DNA of 64,000 nucleotides, from positions 124,001-188,000 of the forward strand of contig JAWLGZ010000002.1 in the NCBI GenBank assembly GCA_041690635.1, written 5' to 3'. Origin of the DNA: JAWLGZ01 sp041690635. GTDB taxonomy: Bacteria; Pseudomonadota; Gammaproteobacteria; Thiohalomonadales; Thiohalomonadaceae. The notes beneath the pieces were generated by a model that saw nothing but the letters and a program-made list of their open reading frames with translations, searched no databases and was not told the DNA's origin. The translations under genes were made by a program, and so were the position numbers. This document shows positions 8,971-18,042 of this stretch, one piece after another. Within the stretch, counting starts at the first letter, position 1. Each line of letters opens with the position of its first letter.

Positions 8971-11673
8971 TCACCCACGCCTTCGCACCGCCCGAAGGGT
9001 CCGCTGCCCCAATTTGCGTCCCTCATCCAGCAGCAGCACCGAAGAGGCGACCCCTGTAGCCAGCAACCAGTCGCCGGGGGCGATTGGCACGGTGCGGAAG
9101 ATGGTCTGGGCCGGTCCCCAGTAGACCGCGACCACCTGAAGTGCCACCACCACCGCAAGCGCACCCCACAGCTTGGCATTGGTGAACAGATAGCGGCCGA
9201 ACGCCGAACGCTCCCCCGCGCGGGCGTTGAACACATTGAACACCTGGAACAGGACAAAGGTGGTGAACGCCAGTGTCAGCGCCTGCTCGCGCGGCATCGA
9301 TTCAAGTCCGGTGTAAAGGACCCACAGCGTACCGAGTGCCATGGTGGCGCCGTAGATAAGCAGTTTGGCTGCACGGCCCCAGGTGATGATTCGTTCGGAC
9401 GCGGCACGCGGTGGTTCCTGCATCGACCCGGGCCGCACCGGATCGAGCCCGAGGGCCATTGCCGGCGGTCCATCCATGATGATGTTTACCCAAAGGATCT
9501 GAACGGCGTTGAACGGCAGCGGTAGGCCAAGCAATGGTGCGCTCGCCGCGGCGGAGATCGCCCCGATATTGGTGGAGACCTGAAAGCGCACAAACTTGAC
9601 GATGTTGGCGTAGATGGTCCGCCCCTCCTCCACGGCGGCGACGATGGTGGAGAAGTTGTCGTCCGTCAGCACCATGGTCGCCGCTTCACGCGCGACATCG
9701 GTGCCCGACGCCCCCATCGCCACGCCCATATCCGCCGCCTTCAGCGCAGGTGCATCATTGACACCATCACCGGTCATCGCCACGGTGTGCCCGAGCGCCT
9801 TGAGTGCGTGGAGTATCCGCAGCTTGTGGGTAGGCGAAACGCGCGCGAACACCACTGTCTCCTCGACAACCTCCTCCAACTCCGTATCGCTCATACGTTC
9901 CATGACGGAACCGTCGATGGCCTGCCCCCGTAGTCCGAGCGAAGCGGCAATGGCGGCGGCCGTGTCCCGGTTGTCGCCGGTCACCAGCTTCACCTGAATA
10001 CCCGCCTCCCGGCAGCGGATGACCGCCTCCGCCGCATCGGGACGCAACGGATCGATCATCGCCAACGTGCCGACCAGCGTCAGCCCCTCGACATAGGACT
10101 CCAGTACCGGTCCACGTTCCAGCGTCTTGCCGCTCAGCTCGCGGCGGGCAATTGTCAGCAGGCGGAAACCTTCACCCGCCCAGGCCCGATTCTGTTCAGC
10201 AACCTGCCGGTATTGCTCATCTGCAAGGGGCTCGATGCCGTCGGCACCGAGCAGATGGGTGCAGCGCGGCAGCAGAACCTCCGGTGCCCCCTTCACAAAC
10301 AGCTGCAGGCCGGCCTCGCCGCGGTGAAACGTCGCCATGTACTTGCGTTCGGAATCGAAGGGGATCTCGGCGATCCGCGGCAGTGCCCGGGCTGCCGACT
10401 CCACGGCCAAACCGGCCTTTGCCGCCAGTACCAGCAGCGCCGCCTCCGTTGGGTCACCGACCACCCGTTCGCCACGCAGATGACTGTCATTGCACAGCAC
10501 CGCAGGCACCAGAAGTGCATCCAGCGCCCCCGACGGGCCACCGTCCCCAGCCGTGATCGCCCCTTCCGTCCGGTATCCGCCACCCGACACCTGCAGCGTG
10601 CGTTCCGCGAAGCGCACCCGCCGAACGGTCATCTGGTTCATGGTCAGCGTTCCGGTCTTGTCGGAACAGATGACCGTGGTACCGCCAAGGGCCTCCACGG
10701 CAGACAGTCGCTTGACGATGGCGTGCCGCTTCGCCATGCGCCACATGCCGACCGCCAATGTCACCGTCGCCACCGCCGGCAGCCCCTCTGGAACACCGGC
10801 CACCGCCAGCGCGATTGAGGTAAGGGCCAGCTCCAGCAGTGGATCGCCGCGAACCAACCCCGTTACAAACACCACCAGCACCAACACACCGGCGACCAGG
10901 GCCAGTCGCCGCCCGAGGTGATCCAGTTGTCGCTGCAAGGGGGTCGAGGGCTGCTCCGTGATCGAGAGCAGCCGGGCCACACGCCCCATCTCGGTCCGCT
11001 CACCGGTCGCGGTGACCACCAGTTCACCGCGACCACGGGTAACCACGGTATTCATGAAGGCGATACAGGTACGATCCCCAAGTGGCACTTCCGGATCGTC
11101 CAGCGGGCGGATGGACTTCGAAGCCGGTACCGACTCACCGGTCAGCGTCGATTCGTCCACCTCCAGCCCCTCGGCCACCAGCAACCGCCCATCCGCCGGC
11201 ACCTTGTCGCCGGCGTCCAGCAGCACGATGTCGCCAGGCACCAACTGCTCGGCCGGGATCATCTCCCGCCGCCCCGCCCGCCGCACCTCCGCCTGCGGCG
11301 CCAACATCCGCTCCAGCGCCGCCATGGAACGCTCGGCCCGATACTCCTGGCGGAAACCAAGCGTGGCGTTGATCAACACCACCCCCAGGATCACGCTGGC
11401 ATCGAGCAGGTGCCCAACCAGTGCCGCCAGGATTGCGGCACCCACCAGCAACAGGATTAAAACGCTGCGGAACTGATCGAGGAAGAGTCGCCACGGGCCG
11501 CGCCGTTGCGCCTCGGGCAGCCGGTTGGGGCCGAACCTGTCCCGACGCCCGGCAGCTTCCGATTCCGACAACCCCGCCCCATGTGCGACCGCGAGCCGGC
11601 GGCAGGCCTCGTCACCGCCCAACTGGTGCCAGACAATCCCTTCGAGGGTATCGGGGTCGAATGCCGAGGGCAT
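8971..11673 (-). CDS. Calcium-type P-ATPase (P2A/P2B)
   Basis: This 900-residue cation pump has a cation-ATPase N-domain, actuator motif TLTGESVPASKS (~178), phosphorylation motif CSDKTGTLTMN (Asp ~337) and hinge MTGDGVNDAPALK (~632). The M4 motif is GVPEGLPAVA. In M5 the sequence is STNIGAISA, with Ala where SERCA has the site-I glutamate. M6 is WVNIIMDGPPAMALGLDP and keeps the Asn and Asp of site II. This residue pattern matches the one-calcium PMCA-like group rather than two-site SERCA. The predicted role is expulsion of Ca2+ (possibly Mn2+) from the cytoplasm. GGAAGGCG precedes the ATG. Several hydrophobic C-terminal helices complete the usual ten-TM plan. Confidence 0.94.
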   Translation of the reverse strand: MPSAFDPDTLEGIVWHQLGGDEACRRLAVAHGAGLSESEAAGRRDRFGPNRLPEAQRRGPWRLFLDQFRSVLILLLVGAAILAALVGHLLDASVILGVVLINATLGFRQEYRAERSMAALERMLAPQAEVRRAGRREMIPAEQLVPGDIVLLDAGDKVPADGRLLVAEGLEVDESTLTGESVPASKSIRPLDDPEVPLGDRTCIAFMNTVVTRGRGELVVTATGERTEMGRVARLLSITEQPSTPLQRQLDHLGRRLALVAGVLVLVVFVTGLVRGDPLLELALTSIALAVAGVPEGLPAVATVTLAVGMWRMAKRHAIVKRLSAVEALGGTTVICSDKTGTLTMNQMTVRRVRFAERTLQVSGGGYRTEGAITAGDGGPSGALDALLVPAVLCNDSHLRGERVVGDPTEAALLVLAAKAGLAVESAARALPRIAEIPFDSERKYMATFHRGEAGLQLFVKGAPEVLLPRCTHLLGADGIEPLADEQYRQVAEQNRAWAGEGFRLLTIARRELSGKTLERGPVLESYVEGLTLVGTLAMIDPLRPDAAEAVIRCREAGIQVKLVTGDNRDTAAAIAASLGLRGQAIDGSVMERMSDTELEEVVEETVVFARVSPTHKLRILHALKALGHTVAMTGDGVNDAPALKAADMGVAMGASGTDVAREAATMVLTDDNFSTIVAAVEEGRTIYANIVKFVRFQVSTNIGAISAAASAPLLGLPLPFNAVQILWVNIIMDGPPAMALGLDPVRPGSMQEPPRAASERIITWGRAAKLLIYGATMALGTLWVLYTGLESMPREQALTLAFTTFVLFQVFNVFNARAGERSAFGRYLFTNAKLWGALAVVVALQVVAVYWGPAQTIFRTVPIAPGDWLLATGVASSVLLLDEGRKLGQRTLRAVRRRG

Positions 11674-11766
11674 AGCGCCTTCCGGAGGGGGTTTAGCCTA
11701 TAGGCTACCAAAGAGCGGGCTGGGGGGATGGATTACCCGGCGCTCCTGCAACACCCGAGGTGCCGG

Positions 11767-12276
11767 CTATCGGAGACCGCTCTCTGCCAGTGCCGCCTCC
11801 GGATGGGGACGGCGCTCGACCATCCACTTCGGCAGTACGCCATTCCGGGCCTGCTGCATCGCCTCGGACTCCATGATGACCAGCGCCAGCACCGTGACCA
11901 TTCCCGGCAGGAAGGCCAGTCCGCCGATGGCATAGTGCTGCGGCTTGGGATCACCGCCAGACAGGGCCAGGATCAGCAGCACCGCGACGACCACGAGACC
12001 CCACATGGCGGCGAAGATGCGACTGCGCTTGGCCGCCACCTGCCAGTGGCAGCTGATGAACCACGAATCGATCACCTGAGAACGCCTGGCGCGCCAGAGC
12101 GTATAGGTGATGATCGCTGTCGACACCGCGGGGACGATGAACACGAGGAACTGCAGCGAGGTAGCCATCAATGTCGCGATAAATAGGAGAACGTGATTGA
12201 AGATCAGATTGATCAGAAACAGTTCGTGCGGGTACTTCGCCCTGTTTGCATCGTCTTCAGTGATTTCGTACTCCAT
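11767..12276 (-). CDS. Conserved four-helix membrane protein, function unknown
   Basis: This 169-residue protein has about four hydrophobic segments: residues ~22-36 (LINLIFNHVLLFIA), ~40-60 (LQFLVFIVPAVSTAIITYTL), ~90-107 (WGLVVVAVLLILALSG) and ~118-135. The N-terminus is acidic (MEYEITEDDANRAKYP) and the C-terminus is charged. I do not recognise a characterised family. It lies about 90 bp upstream of the P-type ATPase on the same strand, so it may share a transcript, but nothing shows a functional link. An inverted repeat lies 40-60 bp before its start. Confidence 0.75.
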   Translation of the reverse strand: MEYEITEDDANRAKYPHELFLINLIFNHVLLFIATLMATSLQFLVFIVPAVSTAIITYTLWRARRSQVIDSWFISCHWQVAAKRSRIFAAMWGLVVVAVLLILALSGGDPKPQHYAIGGLAFLPGMVTVLALVIMESEAMQQARNGVLPKWMVERRPHPEAALAESGLR

Positions 12277-12315
12277 GGAGGCCCCCTATCTCGCGGATTC
12301 AAAAACAAAAACCTA

Positions 12316-12339
12316 CTGAAATACTAAAGTAGTATTCAG
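12316..12339. repeat. Inverted repeat upstream of the four-helix membrane protein
   Basis: CTGAAATACTA and TAGTATTCAG are complementary apart from one bulged base, with an AAG loop. The stretch is AT-rich against a GC-rich background and sits 40-60 bp upstream of the ATG at 12276. It may be an operator or part of the promoter for the membrane-protein/ATPase transcript. Confidence 0.35.
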
Positions 12340-12497
12340 GGGTCGCGTTTTCCAGAAACCGGGAAACCGTTGGTCAATCCACAGTGATGCCGGGCCGGTC
12401 CTTTGGAAGTCCGGCATGAGGAGAGTGGGGAGGCGCTGCCGCGAGACGGATATTCTCAGCTGCGGCCGGTCGGAGCGCGTGGGATCTTTCTTGAAGT

Positions 12498-12585
12498 TGG
12501 CGGAGGGGGTGGGATTCGAACCCACGGAAGGTCGCCCTTCAACGGTTTTCAAGACCGCCGCTTTCGACCACTCAGCCACCCCTCC
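12498..12585 (-). tRNA. tRNA-Ser (anticodon TGA)
   Basis: This 88-base tRNA encodes its own CCA (TGG on the plus strand at 12498). The acceptor stem GGAGGGG pairs with CCCCTCC. The D-arm region reads TGGCTGAGTGGTC, the anticodon loop is CTTGAAA (anticodon TGA), there is a long class-II variable arm (GAAGGGCGACCTTC), and the T-loop is GTTCGAATC. Anticodon and long variable arm identify serine. Confidence 0.97.
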
Positions 12586-12694
12586 TGAGGTGTTTGGCCA
12601 GAATCGCCCTTGAAGGCCGGCCGGACCAGCCGCATTTATGGATCAAGCGGGCCGGCGGCGGAAGAATACATGAGGAAGGCCCGGTTAGGCCAGG

Positions 12695-12722
12695 TTGATA
12701 TTCCAGGTACGGCCGGTATGCT
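12695..12722 (+). promoter_or_regulatory. Probable sigma-70 promoter of yccA
   Basis: TTGATA at 12695-12700 and TATGCT at 12717-12722 are separated by 16 bp. This would give a leader of about 80 bases before ATG 12812. The match is moderate. Confidence 0.4.
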
Positions 12723-12811
12723 TTCCCTGTATTCGTCCGGCCACGCCATGAAACTTTCCTTATGGTAAGGTGGTCCAATCGTTCTTACGAACTGACTCGG
12801 GAGGTAGGCAG

Positions 12812-13480
12812 ATGGAAATCAATAACCAGGTGTTGACGCAGAGCACCGAATCGACCCTGGCAACCAACAAGGTCATCCGCAACACCTACACGCTGCTGTC
12901 GATGACGCTACTATTCAGCGCGTTGACCGCTGGTGTTTCCATGGTGATGAACCTTCCCCACCCCGGGCTGGTCATTACGCTGGTCGGCTACTTCGGGCTG
13001 TTGTTCCTCACCAGCAAGTTTCGCAACAGCGGGCTGGGGCTGCTCTTCGTCTTCGCCCTCACCGGCTTCATGGGGCTCACCCTCGGTCCCATCATCAGCG
13101 CCTACCTGAGCCTGCCGAACGGCGCCCAGGTGGTGATGACCGCCCTCGGCGGTACCGGCGTGATCTTCCTGGGCCTGTCCGGCTATGCCCTCACCAGCCG
13201 AAAGGACTTCAGCTTCATGGGCGGCTTCTTGCTGGTGGGCATCCTGGTGGCCTTCCTCGCCGGCCTGGGGGCTGCCATCTTCTCCATCCCGGCGCTCTCT
13301 CTGGCGGTCTCCGCCATGTTTGTCCTGCTGATGAGCGGCCTCATCCTGTATGAGACCAGCAACATCATTCATGGTGGTGAGACCAACTACATCATGGCCA
13401 CCGTCACCCTCTACGTGAGCATCTACAACCTGTTCACCAGCCTGCTGCATCTGCTCGGTGCCTTCAGCGGCGACGATTGA
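12812..13480 (+). CDS. yccA: YccA/Bax inhibitor-1 family membrane protein
   Basis: This 222-residue protein has seven hydrophobic segments and the BI-1 signature: an N-terminal VIRNTYTLLSMTLLFSAL helix, GFMGLTLGPIISAYL in the middle and a last helix with TLYVSIYNLFTSLLHLLG. Bacterial YccA binds the FtsH protease complex and modulates its action on membrane proteins; related family members leak Ca2+ in a pH-dependent way. ATG 12812 is chosen over an earlier in-frame start because GGGAGG lies just upstream. It is monocistronic: a promoter candidate lies 90 bp before it and a strong intrinsic terminator follows. Confidence 0.93.
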   Translation: MEINNQVLTQSTESTLATNKVIRNTYTLLSMTLLFSALTAGVSMVMNLPHPGLVITLVGYFGLLFLTSKFRNSGLGLLFVFALTGFMGLTLGPIISAYLSLPNGAQVVMTALGGTGVIFLGLSGYALTSRKDFSFMGGFLLVGILVAFLAGLGAAIFSIPALSLAVSAMFVLLMSGLILYETSNIIHGGETNYIMATVTLYVSIYNLFTSLLHLLGAFSGDD

Positions 13481-13516
13481 TTCTGTCGGCAACAGAGGGA
13501 TAGACAGGAAACCAGA

Positions 13517-13546
13517 GACCCCGGCTTCGGCCGGGGTCTTTTTTTT
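13517..13546 (+). terminator. Intrinsic terminator of yccA
   Basis: A nine-base perfect stem GACCCCGGC / GCCGGGGTC with a TTCG tetraloop is followed by eight T. It lies 37 bases after the yccA stop. Confidence 0.95.
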
Positions 13547-13771
13547 GCGCTCGGAAAAGGTTCGACTATCGCCAAGACGCAAAGGCGCAGAGGAGAGTGG
13601 ATGCTTGTTCTGGTGCTCAGCAGCTTGGCAGCGTCGTACGCCAGGTAATCCGACATAACGCCGTTGAGCTGGCACCGCGGATTACAGCCCCCGCCCAATC
13701 CGCTTTGCACTGCCGATCGAAGGCAAAACGAAGATATGCTTCCTTACGGGCCCGGCGTCTTGGCGAGAGGT
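13547..13771. other. Intergenic stretch with degenerate repeats between yccA and mltG
   Basis: No gene is seen. The stretch holds ATCGCCAAGACGCAAAGGCGCAG near 13569, given here in part as CGCCAAGACGC, and its inverse GCGTCTTGGCGAG near 13756. It also holds GCGGATTACAGCC...CAATCCGC around 13677-13712. Both resemble palindromic extragenic repeats seen elsewhere in the window (the second near 51425-51503). It may form the 3' end of the convergent yccA and mltG transcripts. Confidence 0.45.
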
Positions 13772-14779
13772 TCACTTCTTGAGCTGGTACTTGCGCACCG
13801 CCCGGTTATGCTCCTCCAGGGTGGCGGAGAACTGGTGACTGCCGTCTCCGCGTGAGACGAAGTAGAGCATTTTTCCGTCTGCCGGATTCAGTGCAGCCCG
13901 GATGGCATCGAGTCCGGGCATGGCGATGGGGGTGGGGGGCAGTCCGCCGCGGGTATAGGTGTTGTAGGGGGTATCCTCGCGCAGGTCGCGGCGGCGAATG
14001 TTGCCGTCGAACCGCTCACCCATGCCGTAGATGACCGTGGGATCGGTCTGTAGCCGCATCCCCACCTTCAGACGCCGCACAAAGACGCCCGCTATCTCCT
14101 CCCGCTCCTCGGCCAGGCCCGTTTCTTTCTCCACAATGGAGGCAAGAATGAGCGCTTCATAGGGATTCTTCAGCGGCACCCCTTCGGCCCGCTCGTCCCA
14201 GGCGGTGGCAAGCCGCACCTCCATGGCGCGGTAGGCACGGCGCAAAAACTCCAGATCGGTGGTGCCGCGGGGAAAGCGGTAGGTATCGGGGAAAAAACGG
14301 CCTTCCGGATGCTCGCCCGGTTTGCCGAGGCGAACCATGATCTCTGCGCCCGGGAGCCCCTCCAGGGTCTGCACCAGGTGGGGGCTGGCAGCCACCGCCG
14401 CCATCACCTCACGGAAGTTCCACCCCTCCACCAGCGTCAGCGAATACTGGATGACCTCCCCCCGTACCATCTTGTCCAGAAGCTGCGCCGGCGTCGTGGC
14501 CGGTTCGATGCGGTACTCGCCGGCGTGGATACGCCCCGCGACGCCGCGCTGGCGCGCATGCCAGTTCAGGTAGTGCGGCTTGGTGAGCAGCCCCTGCCGG
14601 GCCAGCTCCTCGGTAATCCGCTGGAGCGGGGTTCCCGCGGGCACGGTGAAGGTCGTCCCCTCCTCGTCCACCGGCATGGGGCTGTGGAGATAGTTGTCGT
14701 AGTCCATCCACAGCCAGCCCATGGCCAGGCTGGCCAGCAGGATGAGCGCCCCCGAGAGCTTGAAAATCAGTTCACGCAT
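13772..14779 (-). CDS. mltG: Endolytic murein transglycosylase MltG (YceG)
   Basis: This 335-residue inner-membrane enzyme cleaves nascent glycan strands and sets their length. An N-terminal anchor (residues ~5-25) is followed by a LysM-like region (VPAGTPLQRITEELARQGLL). The YceG catalytic domain has the catalytic Glu in ASIVEKETG (~217) and the signature QTDPTVIYG. It is the last gene of the fab cluster and its start overlaps the pabC stop by 8 bp, implying translational coupling. The same pabC-mltG order occurs in enterobacteria. Confidence 0.95.
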   Translation of the reverse strand: MRELIFKLSGALILLASLAMGWLWMDYDNYLHSPMPVDEEGTTFTVPAGTPLQRITEELARQGLLTKPHYLNWHARQRGVAGRIHAGEYRIEPATTPAQLLDKMVRGEVIQYSLTLVEGWNFREVMAAVAASPHLVQTLEGLPGAEIMVRLGKPGEHPEGRFFPDTYRFPRGTTDLEFLRRAYRAMEVRLATAWDERAEGVPLKNPYEALILASIVEKETGLAEEREEIAGVFVRRLKVGMRLQTDPTVIYGMGERFDGNIRRRDLREDTPYNTYTRGGLPPTPIAMPGLDAIRAALNPADGKMLYFVSRGDGSHQFSATLEEHNRAVRKYQLKK

Positions 14780-15590
14780 CGAACGGGAACTCCCGCCGTA
14801 GCCTCTCCATCAGGCGCGCGGTCACCGACCCCGGCGAAAGTGTGCACTCCGCCAGGCGGCGCACCGGCCAGATGCCGATGAGGCTGTTGGTGAGAAAGAT
14901 CTCTTCGGCCTGGAAGAGTTCCGCGGGCACTACAACGCGCTCCTGTGTCCCAATCCCGAGTTCGGCGCAGCGAGCCAGAATCTCGCCGCGTACGATTCCG
15001 GCCACACCACACCCGCTCAGCTCCGGGGTGTGGACAGTGCCATCCTGCACCAGAAACAGGTTGCTCATGGTCCCTTCGACCACCTGTCCGGCCGGGCCGA
15101 TCATCAGCCCCTCCGCCTCGCCGTCGGCGAGTTCGGCGGCAGCGGTCACCTGCTCCAGACGACCCAGCTGTTTTAGTCCCGCCAAAGCGGGATTACAACC
15201 AAGGGGGGTACGGCAGATACGTACGGCGACGCCGTCGCGCCACCACTCCGGAGGGCGCTGCGGCCAGTCGAGACCGGCCACCACGCGGTGCGGCGCGGGA
15301 TTCTCCGGCGGCCGGTAGCCGCGTCCCCCGGAGCCGCGGGTGACGATAATCTTGACCACTCGCTTCCCGGCCCCGCCGGCAACGCGGCGCACCTCGTCGG
15401 CGAGGATATCCGGATCGGGAGGCGGAATGCCCAGCCTGCGGCACCCCTCCGCCAGCCGGTTCAGGTGCTGTCGGAGAAAAACCGGTTCGCCACGAAAAAC
15501 GGCGATGGTCTCGAACAGACCATCGCCGTAATTGAAGCCGCGATCATGAACAGTGATCGTCTCCCCGGGCTGCCCGTCGATCAGGATCAT
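14772..15590 (-). CDS. pabC: Aminodeoxychorismate lyase PabC
   Basis: This 272-residue fold-type IV PLP enzyme converts 4-amino-4-deoxychorismate to 4-aminobenzoate and pyruvate for folate synthesis. The family N-terminus is clear (MILIDGQP, then HDRGFNYGDGLFETIAV). The PLP lysine is in RVVKIIVTRG (~139), and the cofactor-binding end includes EGTMSNLFLV and FLTNSLIGIWPV. Length matches E. coli PabC (269). Position between fabF and mltG supports PabC over a branched-chain or D-amino acid aminotransferase. Confidence 0.92.
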   Translation of the reverse strand: MILIDGQPGETITVHDRGFNYGDGLFETIAVFRGEPVFLRQHLNRLAEGCRRLGIPPPDPDILADEVRRVAGGAGKRVVKIIVTRGSGGRGYRPPENPAPHRVVAGLDWPQRPPEWWRDGVAVRICRTPLGCNPALAGLKQLGRLEQVTAAAELADGEAEGLMIGPAGQVVEGTMSNLFLVQDGTVHTPELSGCGVAGIVRGEILARCAELGIGTQERVVVPAELFQAEEIFLTNSLIGIWPVRRLAECTLSPGSVTARLMERLRREFPFDA

Positions 15591-15604
15591 CCGGGGCGAA
15601 TTGA

Positions 15605-16846
15605 TCAGCTCGGGCGGGTGAACACCAGAGTACCGTTGGTGCCACCGAAGCCGAAGGAGTTGGAGAGGGCGACATCGATCTTCATCTGGCGTGCGTGATT
15701 GGGCACGTAGTCGAGGTCACACTCCGGGTCCGGGGTAACGATGTTGATGGTCGGCGGTGCCACCTGGTCGCGGATCGCGAGGATGGTGAAGATCGCCTCC
15801 ACGCCGCCCGCAGCACCCAGCAGATGGCCGGTCATCGACTTGGTCGAACTCATCGCCACTTTGTAGGCGCCCTCACCGAATACGGCCTTGGTGGCGTCGG
15901 TCTCGGCCTTGTCACCCGCCGGGGTGGAGGTGCCGTGGGCGTTGATGTAGTCGACCTGTTCCGGATTGAGTCCGGCGTTGTGCAGGGCGTTGCGCATGCA
16001 GCGGGCCGCCCCCTCGCCGTTCGGCGCCGGCATGGTCATGTGGTAGGCGTCACCGCTCATACCGTAACCGGCCACCTCTGCGTAGATGCGTGCACCGCGC
16101 TCCACCGCGTGTTCGTACTCCTCGAGCACCACCACGCCGGCGCCGTCGCTCAGGACGAAACCGTCACGCTCCTTGTCCCACGGGCGACTGGCGGTCTCCG
16201 GAGAATCATTGCGAGTGGAGAGTGCGCGGGCGGCACCGAATCCCCCCAGTCCGCAGGGGGAGGTGGCCATCTCGGCGCCGCCGGCAATCATCACGTCGGC
16301 GTCACCGTACTGAATCAGGCGCGCCGCATCGCCGATACTGTGGGTACCGGTTGCGCAGGCGGTCACCAGGGCGATGTTCGGCCCCTTGAATCCATACATG
16401 ATGGAGAGGTTGCCCGAGATCATGTTGATGATGTTGCTCGGGACGAAGAACGGCGACACCTTGCGCGGACCGCCCTTCATGTAAGCCTCATGGCCTTTCT
16501 CGATGCCGGGTAGACCGCCGATGCCGGAACCGATGGAGACGCCGATGCGCTCGGCATTGGCCTCGGTGACCTCAAGACCCGCATCCGCGATCGCCTCCTT
16601 CGCGGCGGCGATACCGTAGTGGATGAACGGGTCCATCTTCTTGGCCTCTTTGGCCGGCAGGTACTGGGTAACGTCGAACCCCTTCACCGAACCGCCGAAA
16701 CGGGTGGCAAAGGCTTCCGTATCGAAGTGGGTGATCGGCGCGATGCCGCTCTTCCCCGCCAGGATGTTTTCCCAGGACTCGACCACGGAAAGCCCCATCG
16801 GGGAGACCATGCCCAGACCCGTAACTACGACGCGACGCTTAGCCAA
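15605..16846 (-). CDS. fabF: 3-oxoacyl-ACP synthase II FabF
   Basis: This 413-residue condensing enzyme elongates acyl-ACP with malonyl-ACP. The Cys-His-His triad is complete: Cys in VTACATGTHSIGDA (~164), His in NAHGTSTPAGDK (~304) and His in SMTGHLLGAAGG (~341). The C-terminus has the usual NSFGFGGTNGTLVF. It follows acpP with an intervening terminator-like hairpin and precedes pabC by 14 bases. Confidence 0.97.
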   Translation of the reverse strand: MAKRRVVVTGLGMVSPMGLSVVESWENILAGKSGIAPITHFDTEAFATRFGGSVKGFDVTQYLPAKEAKKMDPFIHYGIAAAKEAIADAGLEVTEANAERIGVSIGSGIGGLPGIEKGHEAYMKGGPRKVSPFFVPSNIINMISGNLSIMYGFKGPNIALVTACATGTHSIGDAARLIQYGDADVMIAGGAEMATSPCGLGGFGAARALSTRNDSPETASRPWDKERDGFVLSDGAGVVVLEEYEHAVERGARIYAEVAGYGMSGDAYHMTMPAPNGEGAARCMRNALHNAGLNPEQVDYINAHGTSTPAGDKAETDATKAVFGEGAYKVAMSSTKSMTGHLLGAAGGVEAIFTILAIRDQVAPPTINIVTPDPECDLDYVPNHARQMKIDVALSNSFGFGGTNGTLVFTRPS

Positions 16847-16873
16847 GAGACCAGTTCCTCAACAGGTGGATCG

Positions 16874-16916
16874 CAAAAACAAAAGGCCGCGACCACATCG
16901 GTGGCTCAGCGGCCCT
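16874..16916 (-). terminator. Terminator or attenuator between acpP and fabF
   Basis: On the reverse strand GGCCGC and GCGGCC form a stem around an inner CCAC/GTGG pairing. The stem is followed by TTTTGTTTTT. It lies just after the acpP stop and 28 bases before the fabF start. It probably ends many transcripts after acpP, so acyl carrier protein can be made in excess over FabF. Confidence 0.75.
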
Positions 16917-16932
16917 TGGTGTTGCAGACGGA

Positions 16933-17172
16933 TCAGCTGTCGATGTGCTCGTTGATGTAATCGATCGCCTGCTGAACCGTCGTGATCTTTTCGGCCTGCT
17001 CGTCCGGAATTTCGGTTTCGAACTCCTCCTCGAGGGCCATCACGAGCTCGACAGTGTCAAGCGAATCCGCGCCGAGATCGTCGACGAAAGAAGAGCTGTT
17101 CTGCACTTCCTCTTCCTTGACCCCCAACTGCTCGACGACAATCTTCTTGACGCGTTCTTCGACAGTGCTCAT
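16933..17172 (-). CDS. acpP: Acyl carrier protein AcpP
   Basis: This 79-residue acidic carrier holds growing acyl chains on 4'-phosphopantetheine. The attachment serine is in GADSLDTVELVM (Ser ~38). The four-helix layout and C-terminal TTVQQAIDYINEHI match E. coli ACP closely. GGAGG lies upstream of the ATG, and a TACAAT-like -10 sequence lies further upstream, which suggests a promoter of its own inside the cluster. Confidence 0.98.
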   Translation of the reverse strand: MSTVEERVKKIVVEQLGVKEEEVQNSSSFVDDLGADSLDTVELVMALEEEFETEIPDEQAEKITTVQQAIDYINEHIDS

Positions 17173-17296
17173 GAGTTGTAATTCCTCCAGTTACGTGCAG
17201 CAAACGCTGCGGCGGTATTGTAGATAAAACGGAAAGCGGATGCCAGAATCCCCCGATGGGGGGCTAATCTCTTGAATTACGGCAACAAAAGCTGAT

Positions 17297-18040
17297 TTAG
17301 CCCATGTACATGCCGCCGTTTACATTGATTGTCTCGCCGGTGATGTAGCCCGCCTCCGGCGACGCCAGGAAGGCTACCGCCGCGGCGATATCCTCTGCGG
17401 AGCCGAGGCGTGAGAGCGGGATCTGCTCCAGCAGCTTGCCCTTCTGCTCCTCGGGCAGGGCACGGGTCATGTCGGTATCGATGAATCCGGGTGCCACCGT
17501 ATTGACCGTGATGCCACGGCTCGCCACCTCGCGTGCCAGCGACTTGGAAAAACCGATCACCCCCGCCTTGGCGGCGGCGTAGTTGGTCTGCCCGGCATTG
17601 CCGGTCAGCCCCACCACCGAGGCCACATTGACGATCCGCCCCCGCCTTGCCTTCATCATGCCGCGCAGGCACGCCTTCGACAGTCGGTAGACCGAGGTCA
17701 GATTGGTGTCCATGATCGCCTGCCACTCATCATCCTTCATCCGCATCAGCAGGTTGTCGCGGGTGATGCCGGCGTTGTTGACCAGCACGGTCGGTACACC
17801 GAACTCCGTCTGAATGGCCTCGATCAACGCTTCGACACTGCCCGGGTCGGTCACATTCAGCACCATGCCGACACCCTTGACGCCTGCCTCGGCAAGTGCC
17901 GTGCCGATCTGAGCCGCGCCACCTTCTGAGGTGGCGGTACCGATCACGGTGGCGCCGCGGCGCCCCAGTTCCAGCGCAATCGCACGGCCGATGCCACGGC
18001 TGGCGCCGGTGACCAGTGCGATGTCGTTCTCCATACCCAT
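17297..18040 (-). CDS. fabG: 3-oxoacyl-ACP reductase FabG
   Basis: This 247-residue SDR enzyme reduces 3-oxoacyl-ACP with NADPH. The cofactor motif is TGASRGIGRAIA (~13-24), NAG lies in VLVNNAGITRDNLL, the catalytic Ser is in NVASVVGLTGN, and Tyr/Lys are in NYAAAKAGVIGFSK (YxxxK). ATG 18040 has AAGGAG at seven bases and follows the fabD stop by two bases, so the pair is probably coupled. A second in-frame ATG at 18034 is possible. Confidence 0.97.
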   Translation of the reverse strand: MGMENDIALVTGASRGIGRAIALELGRRGATVIGTATSEGGAAQIGTALAEAGVKGVGMVLNVTDPGSVEALIEAIQTEFGVPTVLVNNAGITRDNLLMRMKDDEWQAIMDTNLTSVYRLSKACLRGMMKARRGRIVNVASVVGLTGNAGQTNYAAAKAGVIGFSKSLAREVASRGITVNTVAPGFIDTDMTRALPEEQKGKLLEQIPLSRLGSAEDIAAAVAFLASPEAGYITGETINVNGGMYMG

Positions 18041-18042
18041 GC

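Noticed and set aside
14772..15590. Branched-chain or D-amino acid aminotransferase instead of PabC
   Set aside because: Length, N-terminal motif and the fabF-pabC-mltG order favour aminodeoxychorismate lyase.
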